The notes under the pieces were generated by a model. The model searched no databases, had not been told where the DNA came from, and worked only from the letters and a program-made list of their open reading frames with translations. Positions 41,048-54,816 of a stretch of 64,000 nt of DNA are shown here, one piece after another (the stretch's first letter is position 1; every line of letters begins with the position of its first letter). The DNA comes from Tellurirhabdus rosea (GTDB taxonomy: Bacteria; Bacteroidota; Bacteroidia; Cytophagales; Spirosomataceae): contig NZ_CP111085.1 of NCBI RefSeq assembly GCF_026278345.1, forward strand, positions 2,993,501-3,057,500, given 5' to 3'. Made by a program: the position numbers and the translations under genes.

Positions 41048-41431
41048 ATGGCAGATCTGAAAGCGTTCGCAGAGCAGCTTGTCAACCTGACGGTAAAAGA
41101 AGTTAACGAACTCGCTGCTATCCTGAAAGACGAGTATGGCATCGAGCCGGCTGCGGCCGCTCCGGTTATGGTAGCTGGTGGCGCTGGCGCCGGTGACGCT
41201 GCTGCGGCTGCTCCCGAAAAGACGTCTTTCGATGTTATCCTGAAGAGCCCCGGTGCTGGTAAACTGGCGGTTGTGAAGCTGGTGAAAGACCTGACCGGTC
41301 TGGGCCTGAAAGAAGCTAAAGAACTGGTAGACGGTGCTCCGAAGCCGGTTAAAGAAGGCGTAGCGAAAGATGAAGCTGAAGCGCTGAAAAAGCAACTGGA
41401 AGAAGCCGGTGCAGAAGTAGAAGTTAAGTAA
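41048..41431 (+). CDS. rplL: 50S ribosomal protein L7/L12
   Basis: The 127-residue acidic protein has a dimerisation helix ([20 protein letters not shown]), an Ala/Gly hinge ([19 protein letters not shown]) and the C-terminal domain [20 protein letters not shown] with [20 protein letters not shown]. It recruits translation GTPases. A weak hairpin follows before rpoB. Confidence 0.98.
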   Translation: MADLKAFAEQLVNLTVKEVNELAAILKDEYGIEPAAAAPVMVAGGAGAGDAAAAAPEKTSFDVILKSPGAGKLAVVKLVKDLTGLGLKEAKELVDGAPKPVKEGVAKDEAEALKKQLEEAGAEVEVK

Positions 41432-41470
41432 TTGCTTCTCTGCAACACGGATTGACTCCGATAGGATTAG

Positions 41471-41492
41471 GCCTGACCAACGTCAGGTCTTT
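41471..41492 (+). terminator. Weak hairpin/attenuator between rplL and rpoB
   Basis: CCTGAC and GTCAGG pair around CAAC and are followed by TCTTTT. The stem is short, so it would reduce rather than stop readthrough, as known for rplL-rpoB attenuation in enteric bacteria (analogy, not proof). Confidence 0.5.
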
Positions 41493-41617
41493 TCCTGTTT
41501 GGAGACATATAAACTTTTGACCGGATTTTAAAAACTATTTTCCGGGAATCTGCGTTGTCCGTTTACGCCCAATTACGGACGCACAATAGTCGATCACGAA
41601 CTAAACGCAAATCAGCT

Positions 41618-45481
<3,864 letters not shown>

Positions 45482-45493
45482 TAAAAGTCCGAA

Positions 45494-45546
45494 AGTCGCC
45501 AGTCGTCAGTCACCCGTTTTAAAGGGATAGCTGATGACTGGCGACT
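45494..45546. repeat. Quasi-palindrome between rpoB and rpoC
   Basis: AGTCGCCAGTCGTCAG (45494-45509) pairs with CTGATGACTGGCGACT (45531-45546), with one G.T-type mismatch. The arm consists of the reiterated word AGTCGCCAGTCGTCAGTC. It lies in the 106-base rpoB-rpoC gap without a T tract, so it should not end transcription strongly. Confidence 0.8.
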
Positions 45547-45587
45547 AAAAGACTATCAGACTTTATAATTCTATAAATCTCCAACCA

Positions 45588-48500
45588 ATGTCATTCAAAA
45601 AGAACAAAAAGCTCAACAGCGACTTTAACCGGGTCCTCATCAGCCTGGCGTCGCCTGAGTCAATTTTGGAGAGTTCATACGGGGAGGTCACCCAACCGGA
45701 GACGATCAACTACCGGACCTACAAGCCCGAAATGGGCGGTCTGTTCTGTGAGCGTATCTTCGGACCGGTGAAAGACTGGGAATGTCATTGCGGAAAATAT
45801 AAGCGTATTCGCTACAAAGGCATTATCTGCGACCGTTGCGGAGTTGAAGTAACGGAGAAGAAGGTACGCCGTGAGCGGATGGGCCATATCGAACTGGTCG
45901 TGCCTGTTGCGCACATCTGGTATTTCCGCAGCCTGCCCAACAAAATCGGTTATCTGTTAGGTCTGTCTACCAAGAAACTTGACCAGATAATTTACTACGA
46001 ACGGTATGTAGTCGTTCAGCCGGGTATCAAAGGCGAAGACGGCATTCAGGAGCTTGACTTCCTGACGGAAGACGAGTACCTGGATATCATGGATAAACTG
46101 CCCAGCGGCAACCAGCTTCTGCCGGACAGCGATCCGATGAAGTTTATTGCTAAAATGGGTGCCGAGGCGCTGGAAATGCTGCTTTCGCGCGTGGCTCTGG
46201 ACGAACTGTCGTACAACCTGCGTCACGCAGCGGCTACGGATACGTCACAGCAGCGGAAAGCCGAAGCCCTAAAGCGTCTGAAAGTCGTGGAAGCGTTCCG
46301 GGATGCCAACACCCGCGTGGAAAACCGTCCGGAGTGGATGGTCATCCGCATGGTGCCGGTCATTCCGCCCGAACTGCGCCCGCTTGTCCCCCTGGACGGC
46401 GGCCGGTTTGCTACCTCTGACCTGAACGACCTGTATCGCCGCGTCATCATCCGGAACAACCGTCTGAAGCGTCTGATCGAAATCAAGGCGCCTGAAGTGA
46501 TTCTTCGGAACGAAAAGCGGATGCTGCAGGAAGCCGTTGACTCCCTGTTTGACAACTCGCGGAAAGTAAACGCCGTGCGTTCCGAAGGGAACCGGGCGCT
46601 GAAATCGCTTTCAGACATGCTGAAAGGGAAGCAGGGCCGTTTCCGTCAGAACCTGCTCGGTAAGCGGGTTGACTACTCCGGTCGTTCGGTTATCGTCGTT
46701 GGTCCGGAGCTGAAACTGAACGAGTGCGGTCTGCCGAAAGACATGGCCGCCGAGCTGTTCAAGCCGTTCATTATCCGTAAGCTCATCGAGCGTGGAATTG
46801 TCAAGACGGTGAAGTCGGCCAAGAAAATCGTTGACCGGAAAGACCCCATCATCTGGGACATTCTGGAAAATGTACTGAAAGGTCACCCTGTCCTGCTCAA
46901 CCGGGCTCCGACGCTGCACCGTCTGGGTATCCAGGCGTTCCAGCCGAAACTGATCGAGGGCAAGGCGATCCAGCTGCACCCGCTCGTCTGTACGGCCTTC
47001 AACGCTGACTTTGACGGTGACCAGATGGCCGTTCACGTCCCGCTGGGACAGGAAGCCATCCTGGAAGCCTCTCTGCTGATGCTGGCCTCGCACAACATCC
47101 TGAACCCGGCCAACGGCGCACCGATCACGGTACCGTCGCAGGACATGGTACTCGGGCTGTATTACGTGACGAAAGGTCGCCGTAGCACGCCGGAGTTCCC
47201 GATTGCCGGAGAAGGCATGACGTTCTACGGAGCGGAGGAAGTGATTATCGCCATCAACGAAGGCAAACTATCGAAGCACGCCAACATCAAGGTACGGACC
47301 CAGGTGCGGACCGAAGCCGGTGATCTCGAAACGAAAGTAATCGAGACCGTTGCCGGACGGGTGCTGTTCAACCAGGCGGTGCCGAAAGAAGTCGGTTATA
47401 TTAATGAACTGCTGACGAAGAAGAAGCTTCAGCAGATCATTGCCTATATCTTTAAAATTTCCGGTGTAGCCCGTACGGCGGCATTCCTCGACGACATCAA
47501 GGAGCTTGGCTTCCAGATGGCCTTCAAGGGTGGTCTGTCGATCGGTCTGAACGACGTAAAAGTTCCGGAAACAAAAACGCAGCTCATCGAGGAGGCCAAA
47601 GGCGAAGTAGAAAGCGTCTGGCAGAACTACCTCATGGGTCTGATTACGGAAAACGAACGCTACAACCAGGTGATCGACATCTGGACGCGTGTGAACTCCC
47701 GCATCACGGAGACACTCATGAAGCAACTGGAGGCCGACCAGCAAGGGTTCAACTCCATCTACATGATGATGCACTCCGGCGCCCGTGGTTCGCGCGAACA
47801 GATTCGTCAGCTCGGCGGGATGCGTGGTCTGATGGCCAAGCCGCAGAAAAACCTGCAGGGCTCCGTTGGTGAGATTATCGAAAACCCGATTCTGTCCAAC
47901 TTTAAAGAAGGTCTGGACGTATTGGAGTACTTTATCTCGACGCACGGTGCGCGGAAAGGTCTGGCCGATACGGCTCTGAAAACGGCCGATGCCGGTTACC
48001 TGACCCGTCGTCTGCACGACGTAGCCCAGGACGTGATCATCACGGAAGAAGACTGCGGTACGCTGCGCGGCCTGCAAATCTCCGCCCTGAAGGATAACGA
48101 AGACGTGGTCGAACCGCTGTCCGAACGTATCCTGGGCCGTGTGACGGTACACGATATCTACGACCCGCTGAAGAAGGACGCCGAAGGCAAGCCGGTTCTG
48201 ATCGTAGCCTCGGGTAGCGAGATTACGGAAGAAATCGCCGCCGCCATCGACGAAACCAGCATCGAAACGGTGGAAATCCGTTCGGTACTGACCTGCGAAG
48301 CCAAGAAGGGGGTTTGTGCAAAATGTTACGGACGTAACCTCGCGTCTGGCCGTATGGTCGACATCGGGGAAGCCGTGGGCGTTATTGCCTCCCAGTCGAT
48401 CGGTGAACCGGGCACTCAGCTGACCCTCCGTACCTTCCACGTGGGTGGTACCGCGTCGAACATCGCCGTTGATGCTGCCATCAAGGCCAAGTTTGCCGGT

Positions 48501-49934
48501 CTGATCCAGTTCGAGGAAATGCGGACGGTAGAGTCGCTCGACAACGAAGGCAACCCGGTAACGGTCGTTATGGGTCGTTCGGGTGAAGTTAAAATCGTTG
48601 ACCCGGCCAACCCGAATACGGTTCTGATCAGCAACAACGTCCCTTACGGAGCGTTCCTGCGGGTGAAAGAAGGCCAGATGGTCGAAAAGAACGAGGAGCT
48701 TTGCGCCTGGGATCCGTACAACGCCGTTATTCTTTCGGAAATCACGGGTAAACTGGAGTTTGAAGCGATTGAAGAAGCCATCACTTACCGCGAGGAGTTC
48801 GACGAACAGACGGGCTTCCAGGAAATGGTGATCATCGAAAGCCGCGACAAAACGAAGAACCCGGCCATCATGGTCCGCGGCACGAGCACGCTGCTCGAAG
48901 ACACGACCGAGAAAGCCTACAACCTGCCGGTTGGTGCCCGTCTGGTCGTGAAAAACGGCGGCGACATCGTAGCGGGTCAGGCTCTGGCGAAGATTCCGCG
49001 GAACGTCGGTAAAACCCGCGACATCACGGGTGGTCTGCCGCGCGTAACGGAACTGTTCGAAGCCCGTAACCCGTCGAACCCGGCGGTCGTTTCGGAAATC
49101 GACGGAGTTGTTACCTACGGAACCATCAAGCGTGGTAACCGCGAAATCTATATTGAGTCGAAAGACGGTACCCGGAAGAAGTACCTGGTGCCCCTGTCGA
49201 AGCACATTCTGGTTCAGGACAATGACTTTGTCCGGGCCGGTAACCCGCTCTCCGACGGTGCCATTACGCCTTCCGACATCCTGTCGATCAAAGGTCCGAC
49301 GGCCGTTCAGGAGTACCTCGTGAACGAAATTCAGGAAGTTTACCGTCTGCAAGGGGTGAAGATCAACGACAAGCACATCGAAGCAATTGTTCGCCAGATG
49401 ATGCAGAAAGTGGAGATCATCGATGCCGGCGACACTAACTTCCTCGAAGGCCAGGTGGTCGACAAGTGGTCATTCCGTGAAGAAAACGACAAGATCATGA
49501 ACATGAAGGTCGTAATCGATGCGGGTGATTCCGAAACGCTGAAGCCGGGTATGATTATTTCCGCCCGTCGTCTGCGCGACGAGAACTCCAGCCTGAAGCG
49601 CCGCGACCAGCGGATTGTGGAGGTACGTGATGCGATGGCCGCCGTTTCGCAGCCGACGCTGTTGGGTATCACGCAGGCGTCGCTGGGTACCGAAAGCTTC
49701 CTGTCAGCGGCCTCGTTCCAGGAAACGACGAAGGTTCTGAGCGAAGCGTCGATCCGCGGTAAGGCCGACTATCTGGAAGGTCTGAAGGAGAACATCATCG
49801 TGGGTCACCTCGTACCGGCCGGTACGGGTATCCGCCGCTACCAGAACATCATTGTCAGCTCGAAGGAAGAGTACGAATCTTACGTCGAGAACAAAGAGAA
49901 GTTCACCCGCAGCAAGCGCCGGGAAACGGTATAA
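45588..49934 (+). CDS. rpoC: DNA-directed RNA polymerase subunit beta'
   Basis: The 1448-residue protein contains the metal-binding catalytic motif [12 protein letters not shown] (about residue 473), the N-terminal zinc site [20 protein letters not shown] and the second zinc site [16 protein letters not shown]. It also has the bridge/trigger region ([20 protein letters not shown]) and the C-terminal [14 protein letters not shown]. It pairs with RpoB to form the active centre. Length is near that of other Bacteroidota. A hairpin terminator follows at once. Confidence 0.98.
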   Translation: MSFKKNKKLNSDFNRVLISLASPESILESSYGEVTQPETINYRTYKPEMGGLFCERIFGPVKDWECHCGKYKRIRYKGIICDRCGVEVTEKKVRRERMGHIELVVPVAHIWYFRSLPNKIGYLLGLSTKKLDQIIYYERYVVVQPGIKGEDGIQELDFLTEDEYLDIMDKLPSGNQLLPDSDPMKFIAKMGAEALEMLLSRVALDELSYNLRHAAATDTSQQRKAEALKRLKVVEAFRDANTRVENRPEWMVIRMVPVIPPELRPLVPLDGGRFATSDLNDLYRRVIIRNNRLKRLIEIKAPEVILRNEKRMLQEAVDSLFDNSRKVNAVRSEGNRALKSLSDMLKGKQGRFRQNLLGKRVDYSGRSVIVVGPELKLNECGLPKDMAAELFKPFIIRKLIERGIVKTVKSAKKIVDRKDPIIWDILENVLKGHPVLLNRAPTLHRLGIQAFQPKLIEGKAIQLHPLVCTAFNADFDGDQMAVHVPLGQEAILEASLLMLASHNILNPANGAPITVPSQDMVLGLYYVTKGRRSTPEFPIAGEGMTFYGAEEVIIAINEGKLSKHANIKVRTQVRTEAGDLETKVIETVAGRVLFNQAVPKEVGYINELLTKKKLQQIIAYIFKISGVARTAAFLDDIKELGFQMAFKGGLSIGLNDVKVPETKTQLIEEAKGEVESVWQNYLMGLITENERYNQVIDIWTRVNSRITETLMKQLEADQQGFNSIYMMMHSGARGSREQIRQLGGMRGLMAKPQKNLQGSVGEIIENPILSNFKEGLDVLEYFISTHGARKGLADTALKTADAGYLTRRLHDVAQDVIITEEDCGTLRGLQISALKDNEDVVEPLSERILGRVTVHDIYDPLKKDAEGKPVLIVASGSEITEEIAAAIDETSIETVEIRSVLTCEAKKGVCAKCYGRNLASGRMVDIGEAVGVIASQSIGEPGTQLTLRTFHVGGTASNIAVDAAIKAKFAGLIQFEEMRTVESLDNEGNPVTVVMGRSGEVKIVDPANPNTVLISNNVPYGAFLRVKEGQMVEKNEELCAWDPYNAVILSEITGKLEFEAIEEAITYREEFDEQTGFQEMVIIESRDKTKNPAIMVRGTSTLLEDTTEKAYNLPVGARLVVKNGGDIVAGQALAKIPRNVGKTRDITGGLPRVTELFEARNPSNPAVVSEIDGVVTYGTIKRGNREIYIESKDGTRKKYLVPLSKHILVQDNDFVRAGNPLSDGAITPSDILSIKGPTAVQEYLVNEIQEVYRLQGVKINDKHIEAIVRQMMQKVEIIDAGDTNFLEGQVVDKWSFREENDKIMNMKVVIDAGDSETLKPGMIISARRLRDENSSLKRRDQRIVEVRDAMAAVSQPTLLGITQASLGTESFLSAASFQETTKVLSEASIRGKADYLEGLKENIIVGHLVPAGTGIRRYQNIIVSSKEEYESYVENKEKFTRSKRRETV

Positions 49935-49950
49935 CGCGATTTTGTCATAG

Positions 49951-49989
49951 AAAAGAAGCGGTCAGTCCGAAAGGATTGGCCGCTTTTTT
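49951..49989 (+). terminator. Terminator after rpoC
   Basis: AAAAGAAGCGGTCAGTCC pairs with GGATTGGCCGCTTTTTT around the tetraloop GAAA. It closes the tRNA-Trp to rpoC unit. Confidence 0.92.
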
Positions 49990-50082
49990 CATACCTTCAA
50001 AGTTACAACACCCTGCGTCGCACCTTTACCTGTTTAGTGTTTAACAGCAGTGTTAAAACTTATTGTTAACCGAAACTACCCA

Positions 50083-50403
50083 ATGGAAAACCAGCTCCCC
50101 GATCAGGAAGGCCAGATTAACATCGAACTGACCGAAGACATAGCCGAGGGCGTCTACGCCAACCTCGCCATGATTGCCCACTCGAACAGCGAGTTCATCA
50201 TCGACTTTATTCGCCTGATGCCCGGCGTACCGAAAGCCAAAGTAAAATCCCGCATCATTCTGACCCCCGAACACGCCAAGCGCCTGCTGGCGGCCCTGAA
50301 AGAAAACATCCGCAAATTCGAGGATACCTTCGGCGATATCAACGGCGGCGACGAAGCCTTCCGCTTCCCAACCCAGTTCGGCGGGCCGATTGGGGAAGCG
50401 TAA
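50083..50403 (+). CDS. DUF3467 family protein
   Basis: The 106-residue protein starts MENQLPDQEGQINIELTEDI. It holds the DUF3467 pattern YANLAMIAHSNSEFIIDFIR, then MPGVPKAKVKSRIILTPEHA and KRLLAALKENIRKFED. The family is conserved in Bacteroidota, often close to rpoC, but its function is unknown. ATG 50083 is chosen over an in-frame TTG at 50050. It has its own space between the rpoC terminator and rpsL. Confidence 0.88.
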   Translation: MENQLPDQEGQINIELTEDIAEGVYANLAMIAHSNSEFIIDFIRLMPGVPKAKVKSRIILTPEHAKRLLAALKENIRKFEDTFGDINGGDEAFRFPTQFGGPIGEA

Positions 50404-50409
50404 TTTATT

Positions 50410-50487
50410 GAGTGATTGAGCGAATGAGTGATTGAGCGAATGCTTCGCCTTGCTTCGTGCCCGCGACTTCCGTACGCTCAATCACTC
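50410..50487. repeat. Palindrome with a tandemly doubled left arm
   Basis: GAGTGATTGAGCGAAT occurs twice in a row (50410-50425, 50426-50441), and one reverse copy, CGCTCAATCACTC, lies at 50475-50487. Either left copy can pair with the right arm. It starts 7 bases after the DUF3467 stop codon and has no T tract. Confidence 0.85.
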
Positions 50488-50540
50488 GATACAAAAAACC
50501 TGACTTTAAGCTTTTTACCAAAAATCCTATACTCGCCCCC

Positions 50541-50570
50541 TTGCTATTCCGGTGAGTTTCACTAATTTTG
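50541..50570 (+). promoter_or_regulatory. rpsL-rpsG promoter
   Basis: TTG (50541-50543), 19 bases, then TAATTTTG (50563-50570) followed by CACTCCG. The rplC promoter has the same -7 element and the same CACTCCG. Confidence 0.8.
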
Positions 50571-50615
50571 CACTCCGATTTTCCGGAATACTGCAATTAT
50601 CACAATTTCTATACA

Positions 50616-51041
<426 letters not shown>

Positions 51042-51110
51042 TTAAAAAAAGCCTTGCACTGCGTACCGCCTGATGTGCCGTACGTAGAGTAAGATCTCCA
51101 TCTGAAGACC

Positions 51111-51578
51111 ATGAGAAAGGCAAAACCTAAAAAAAGATACGTCCTGCCCGACCCGAAATTCCGGGAGGTGCTGGTAACGAAGTTTGTGAACAACCTCATG
51201 TATGAGGGAAAGAAGAGTATCTCATACTCGATCTTCTACGGGGCACTCGAAGTTGTTGAGAAGAAAACCAGCGACAACGGCCTCGAAACGTTCAAGAAGG
51301 CACTCAACAACGTAATGCCTTCAGTCGAAGTAAAAAGCCGCCGCGTCGGTGGTGCTACGTTCCAGGTTCCGACGGAAGTGCGTCCTGACCGTAAGGTATC
51401 AGTAGGCATGAAATGGCTGATCAAGTACGCCCGGTCACGTGGTGAAAAAACCATGGTAGACCGTCTGGCTGCGGAAATCATCGCCGCATCGAAAGGTGAG
51501 GGCGCTGCCGTTAAGAAGAAGGACGATACGCACCGTATGGCCGAAGCAAACAAGGCGTTCTCGCACTTCCGCTTCTAA
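51111..51578 (+). CDS. rpsG: 30S ribosomal protein S7
   Basis: The 155-residue protein has [20 protein letters not shown], the GG(V/A)[13 protein letters not shown] segment ([13 protein letters not shown]) and [18 protein letters not shown] at its end. S7 starts assembly of the 30S head. In most bacteria fusA follows directly; here a terminator and a polysaccharide-utilisation locus lie between. Confidence 0.98.
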   Translation: MRKAKPKKRYVLPDPKFREVLVTKFVNNLMYEGKKSISYSIFYGALEVVEKKTSDNGLETFKKALNNVMPSVEVKSRRVGGATFQVPTEVRPDRKVSVGMKWLIKYARSRGEKTMVDRLAAEIIAASKGEGAAVKKKDDTHRMAEANKAFSHFRF

Positions 51579-51598
51579 TCCGTATCTTATCTGACTCT

Positions 51599-51636
51599 CA
51601 AAAGCCTTCCCCGGTGAGGGAAGGCTTTTGCTTTTA
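51599..51636 (+). terminator. Terminator after rpsG
   Basis: CAAAAGCCTTCCC (51599-51611) pairs with GGGAAGGCTTTTG (51618-51630) and is followed by CTTTTA. It separates rpsL-rpsG from the inserted locus. The rest of the gap to 51729 shows nothing clear. Confidence 0.92.
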
Positions 51637-51729
51637 TAGGGTCAGAAATTTTAGACGTTTGCAGGCTTGCTTAGTTATGCGTATAGAGTGGGCAAATCCT
51701 GCCTGATGGCTCCAAAACGGATTCTTTCG

Positions 51730-51761
51730 TTGAGGAGCCGCGCGGCGGAAAAGTACCTTTA
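51730..51761 (+). promoter_or_regulatory. Possible susC promoter
   Basis: TTG (51730-51732), 21 bases, then TACCTTTA (51754-51761), one base from TAnnTTTG. The leader to the ATG at 51776 would be short. No regulator gene lies beside this locus. Confidence 0.45.
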
Positions 51762-51775
51762 CAATCCTATACGTT

Positions 51776-54757
51776 ATGAAAAAGCAACTACTTCTTTGGT
51801 TGATGCTGCTTTGGACGGGCCAGCTTGCCTGGGCCCAGCAGCGGGTCAGCGGGCGCGTAACCACCGCCCAGGAGCCGGGCGGCCTGCCGGGCGTGACCGT
51901 GCAGGTAAAGAACACCTCAAGGGGAGCCACCACGGACCCCAACGGACAGTACAGCATCGAAGCGGCTAACGGCGACGTGCTCGTGTTTAGCTTTATCGGC
52001 CTCCAAACCTCCGAACAGACCGTGACCGGACCAACGCTGGACATTGTGCTGGTCGAAGACGTGACCACCCTGAACGAAGTCGTGGCCGTAGGCTACGGCG
52101 TGCAGCGGAAAGCCGACGTGACGGGCTCGATCTCCACCGTTCGGGCCGAGGAGATTGCCAGTAGGCCGGTCGCGACGGCGACGCAGGCGTTACAGGGAAA
52201 AGCGGCGGGCGTGCTGATCACCACCAACCAGGGCGTGCCGGGAGCGGCTCCCAACGTCCGGATTCGCGGCGTGGGAACAGTCGGCAACAGCAACCCGCTG
52301 TACGTAGTGGACGGTATGTTTGTGGATGACATCCGTTTTCTGAACCCGGCCGACATTGCTTCCATCGATATTCTGAAAGACGCCTCGTCGCTGGCGATTT
52401 ATGGCGTACGCGGAGCCAACGGCGTTGTCCTGATTACGACCAAAGCGGGTAAGGAAGGGCGGACCACGTTCTCCTACGAAGGGTTCGGCGGCGTCACCCA
52501 GCTCAGCAAACGACTGGACCTGACCAACGCCACCGAATACGCCACGCTGGTCAACGAAGTGGCCGCCAACGAAGGCGCTCAGCCGCGTTTTCCGAATCCT
52601 TCCTCACTGGGCGAAGGCACCGACTGGTTTGATTACATTTTCCGGAACGGCGGCATCCAGAACCACCAGCTGACGGCCTCGGGCGGCACCGACCGGGTTA
52701 CCTTCAACGTGAGCGCCAGCTACTACGACGAATCGGGCATTATTGACAAATCCCGGTTCAACCGCCTGACCTTTCGCGTTAACAACACTTACAAGCTGAC
52801 GGGCAACTTCCGGATGGGCAACAACCTTTCGTTTTCCCGTACCCAATCCAACAATGTACCGGGCTCCGTCGTCCAATCGGCCTATAACGCCGACCCGACC
52901 GTCGTGCCTCGCCTGCCAAACGGACAGTTTGGCTTTTCGCAGGTCAGTACGGTGGCTAACCCGGCGGCGGTGCTGGAATACCAGACCAACGACCGGGCGC
53001 GGACCGGCCAGCTCGTCGGAAATCTGTACGGGGAACTGGATTTTCTGAAAGCATTCACTCTCCGTTCGAGCATCGGCGTAGACCTTTCCCTGAACAACGG
53101 CAACGTTTTTCTGCCTTCGTACCGTGTGTCGTCCAGCCAGTTCAACGAACAGAGTCGCCTGACCCGGAGCAACGACCTCAATACCAGCTGGCTCTGGGAA
53201 AACACGCTGACGTACCGGAAACAGTTTGGCGAAAACCATGACCTGACGGTGCTGTTAGGCGCTACCGCTCAGGAAGTGCAGTACCAGCGTCTGGAGGGAA
53301 GCCGCCGCGATGTGCCGGGTTACAGCTCAGACGTGCAGTATCTGTCACTGGGAAATACCGTGGGAGCCGAGGCGACCGACCAGGGCAACGTCTTCAGTTA
53401 TGCCTCGTATCTCTTCCGGGTAAACTACACGCTGTTGAATAAGTATCTGTTGACGGTCAGTGTGCGGCGGGATGGTTCTTCCCGCTTTCCGACCAATAAC
53501 CGCTGGGCAACTTTTCCGGCCGTGGGTCTGGGCTGGCGGATTATCGAAGAGGACTTTATGGCGAATCAGATGCTGTTCAGCAACCTGAAATTGCGGGCCA
53601 GTTACGGGATTCTGGGAAATACCAACATTCCCAACTACCTGTATTACCCGCGCATTACCAGCAGCCTGAACCCGGTCTTCGGCTCCGGCCAGAACCTGCA
53701 GCTCGGGGCGACGGAGGTCAATACCACGACTTCCAACCTGTTGTGGGAAACAGTGACCCAGACGGACATCGGCCTCGAAACGGGCTTTCTTAACAACCGA
53801 CTAACGGCCGAAATCGACTACTACAACCGGAAGACCTCCGACGTCATTCTGAACGTCAACATCGGCAATGGCCGCGAGGTACAGGCCAACGCCGCCAGTG
53901 TAGTCAACCAGGGCTTCGAATTGTCGGCGGGCTGGAACGACCGGGCAGGCGACCTAAGCTACTCCATCAACGCCAACCTGACGACGGTGAACAACGAAGT
54001 GACCAGCCTCGGCAACGGTGGGATTCCGCTCATCGGCGGTAGCCTGGGCAACGGCCGGAACGTGACGCTGACTGACGTCGGCCAGCCCATCGGGGCGTTC
54101 TACGGCTATCGGGTGGCGGGCGTTTTCCAGAATGAGCAGGAAGTCACCAGCAGCCCGTCGCAGCCGGGCGCGCGGCCGGGCGATCTGCGGTACGTCGATG
54201 TGAGCGGCCCGAACGGCCAGCCCGACGGCGTCATCAACGGCAACGACCGGGTGTATCTCGGAACGGCCATTCCAAAAATGTTCTGGGGCTTCAACTCGAA
54301 CTTCAACTTCAAGGGCTTCGATCTGTCGCTGGATTTGCAGGGTTCACACGGCAACAAAATCTACAACGGGCGTCGGGCGGTTCGTTTCGGAAACGAAAAC
54401 TACGAGCGGATTGCGCTGGAACGCTGGACGCCCCAGAACCGGTCTACCACCCAGCCGCGGCTGACCAACGGAGGGCAGAATTTTGAAGTCTCCGAATACT
54501 TTATGGAAAGCGGCTCCTTTGTCCGCATCCGGACCATCCAACTGGGCTACGCGCTGCCTTCCAACCTGCTGCGGTCGGTCGGGCTGCGGTCGGTGCGGGT
54601 GTATGCCAATGCCCTCAACCCGTTTACGTTTACAAACTATTCGGGCTTCTCGCCGGAAGTGGGCGGACGGGCCAACGAGCCGCTGAGTCGGGGTGTCGAT
54701 CTGGATGTCATTCCGGTGTACCGTACCACGACCCTCGGGCTGCAGATCGGCTTCTGA
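51776..54757 (+). CDS. SusC/RagA-family TonB-dependent outer-membrane transporter
   Basis: The 993-residue protein has a signal peptide (LLLWLMLLWTGQLAWAQ) and a carboxypeptidase-regulatory-like domain (residues 24-105, VSGRVTTAQEPGGLPGVTVQ). A plug domain follows with LNEVVAVGYGVQRKADVTGS and the SusC mark PLYVVDGMFVDD..ADIASIDILKDASSLAIYG read in two parts. The 22-strand barrel ends with YRTTTLGLQIGF. It would import oligosaccharides across the outer membrane using TonB energy, with the SusD-like lipoprotein as lid. It is the first gene of the three-gene locus lying between rpsG and fusA. Confidence 0.95.
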   Translation: MKKQLLLWLMLLWTGQLAWAQQRVSGRVTTAQEPGGLPGVTVQVKNTSRGATTDPNGQYSIEAANGDVLVFSFIGLQTSEQTVTGPTLDIVLVEDVTTLNEVVAVGYGVQRKADVTGSISTVRAEEIASRPVATATQALQGKAAGVLITTNQGVPGAAPNVRIRGVGTVGNSNPLYVVDGMFVDDIRFLNPADIASIDILKDASSLAIYGVRGANGVVLITTKAGKEGRTTFSYEGFGGVTQLSKRLDLTNATEYATLVNEVAANEGAQPRFPNPSSLGEGTDWFDYIFRNGGIQNHQLTASGGTDRVTFNVSASYYDESGIIDKSRFNRLTFRVNNTYKLTGNFRMGNNLSFSRTQSNNVPGSVVQSAYNADPTVVPRLPNGQFGFSQVSTVANPAAVLEYQTNDRARTGQLVGNLYGELDFLKAFTLRSSIGVDLSLNNGNVFLPSYRVSSSQFNEQSRLTRSNDLNTSWLWENTLTYRKQFGENHDLTVLLGATAQEVQYQRLEGSRRDVPGYSSDVQYLSLGNTVGAEATDQGNVFSYASYLFRVNYTLLNKYLLTVSVRRDGSSRFPTNNRWATFPAVGLGWRIIEEDFMANQMLFSNLKLRASYGILGNTNIPNYLYYPRITSSLNPVFGSGQNLQLGATEVNTTTSNLLWETVTQTDIGLETGFLNNRLTAEIDYYNRKTSDVILNVNIGNGREVQANAASVVNQGFELSAGWNDRAGDLSYSINANLTTVNNEVTSLGNGGIPLIGGSLGNGRNVTLTDVGQPIGAFYGYRVAGVFQNEQEVTSSPSQPGARPGDLRYVDVSGPNGQPDGVINGNDRVYLGTAIPKMFWGFNSNFNFKGFDLSLDLQGSHGNKIYNGRRAVRFGNENYERIALERWTPQNRSTTQPRLTNGGQNFEVSEYFMESGSFVRIRTIQLGYALPSNLLRSVGLRSVRVYANALNPFTFTNYSGFSPEVGGRANEPLSRGVDLDVIPVYRTTTLGLQIGF

Positions 54758-54816
54758 CCACAGGCATCTATGTTTTCCAAAATGAAAAATACTTCAGGGA
54801 GTAATTCTTTAACGAA

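Noticed and set aside
47268-49376. 702-codon open frame on the minus strand inside rpoC
   Set aside because: It is the shadow of rpoC codon bias; the peptide is Arg/His/Val-rich and resembles nothing, and rpoC covers the whole region.
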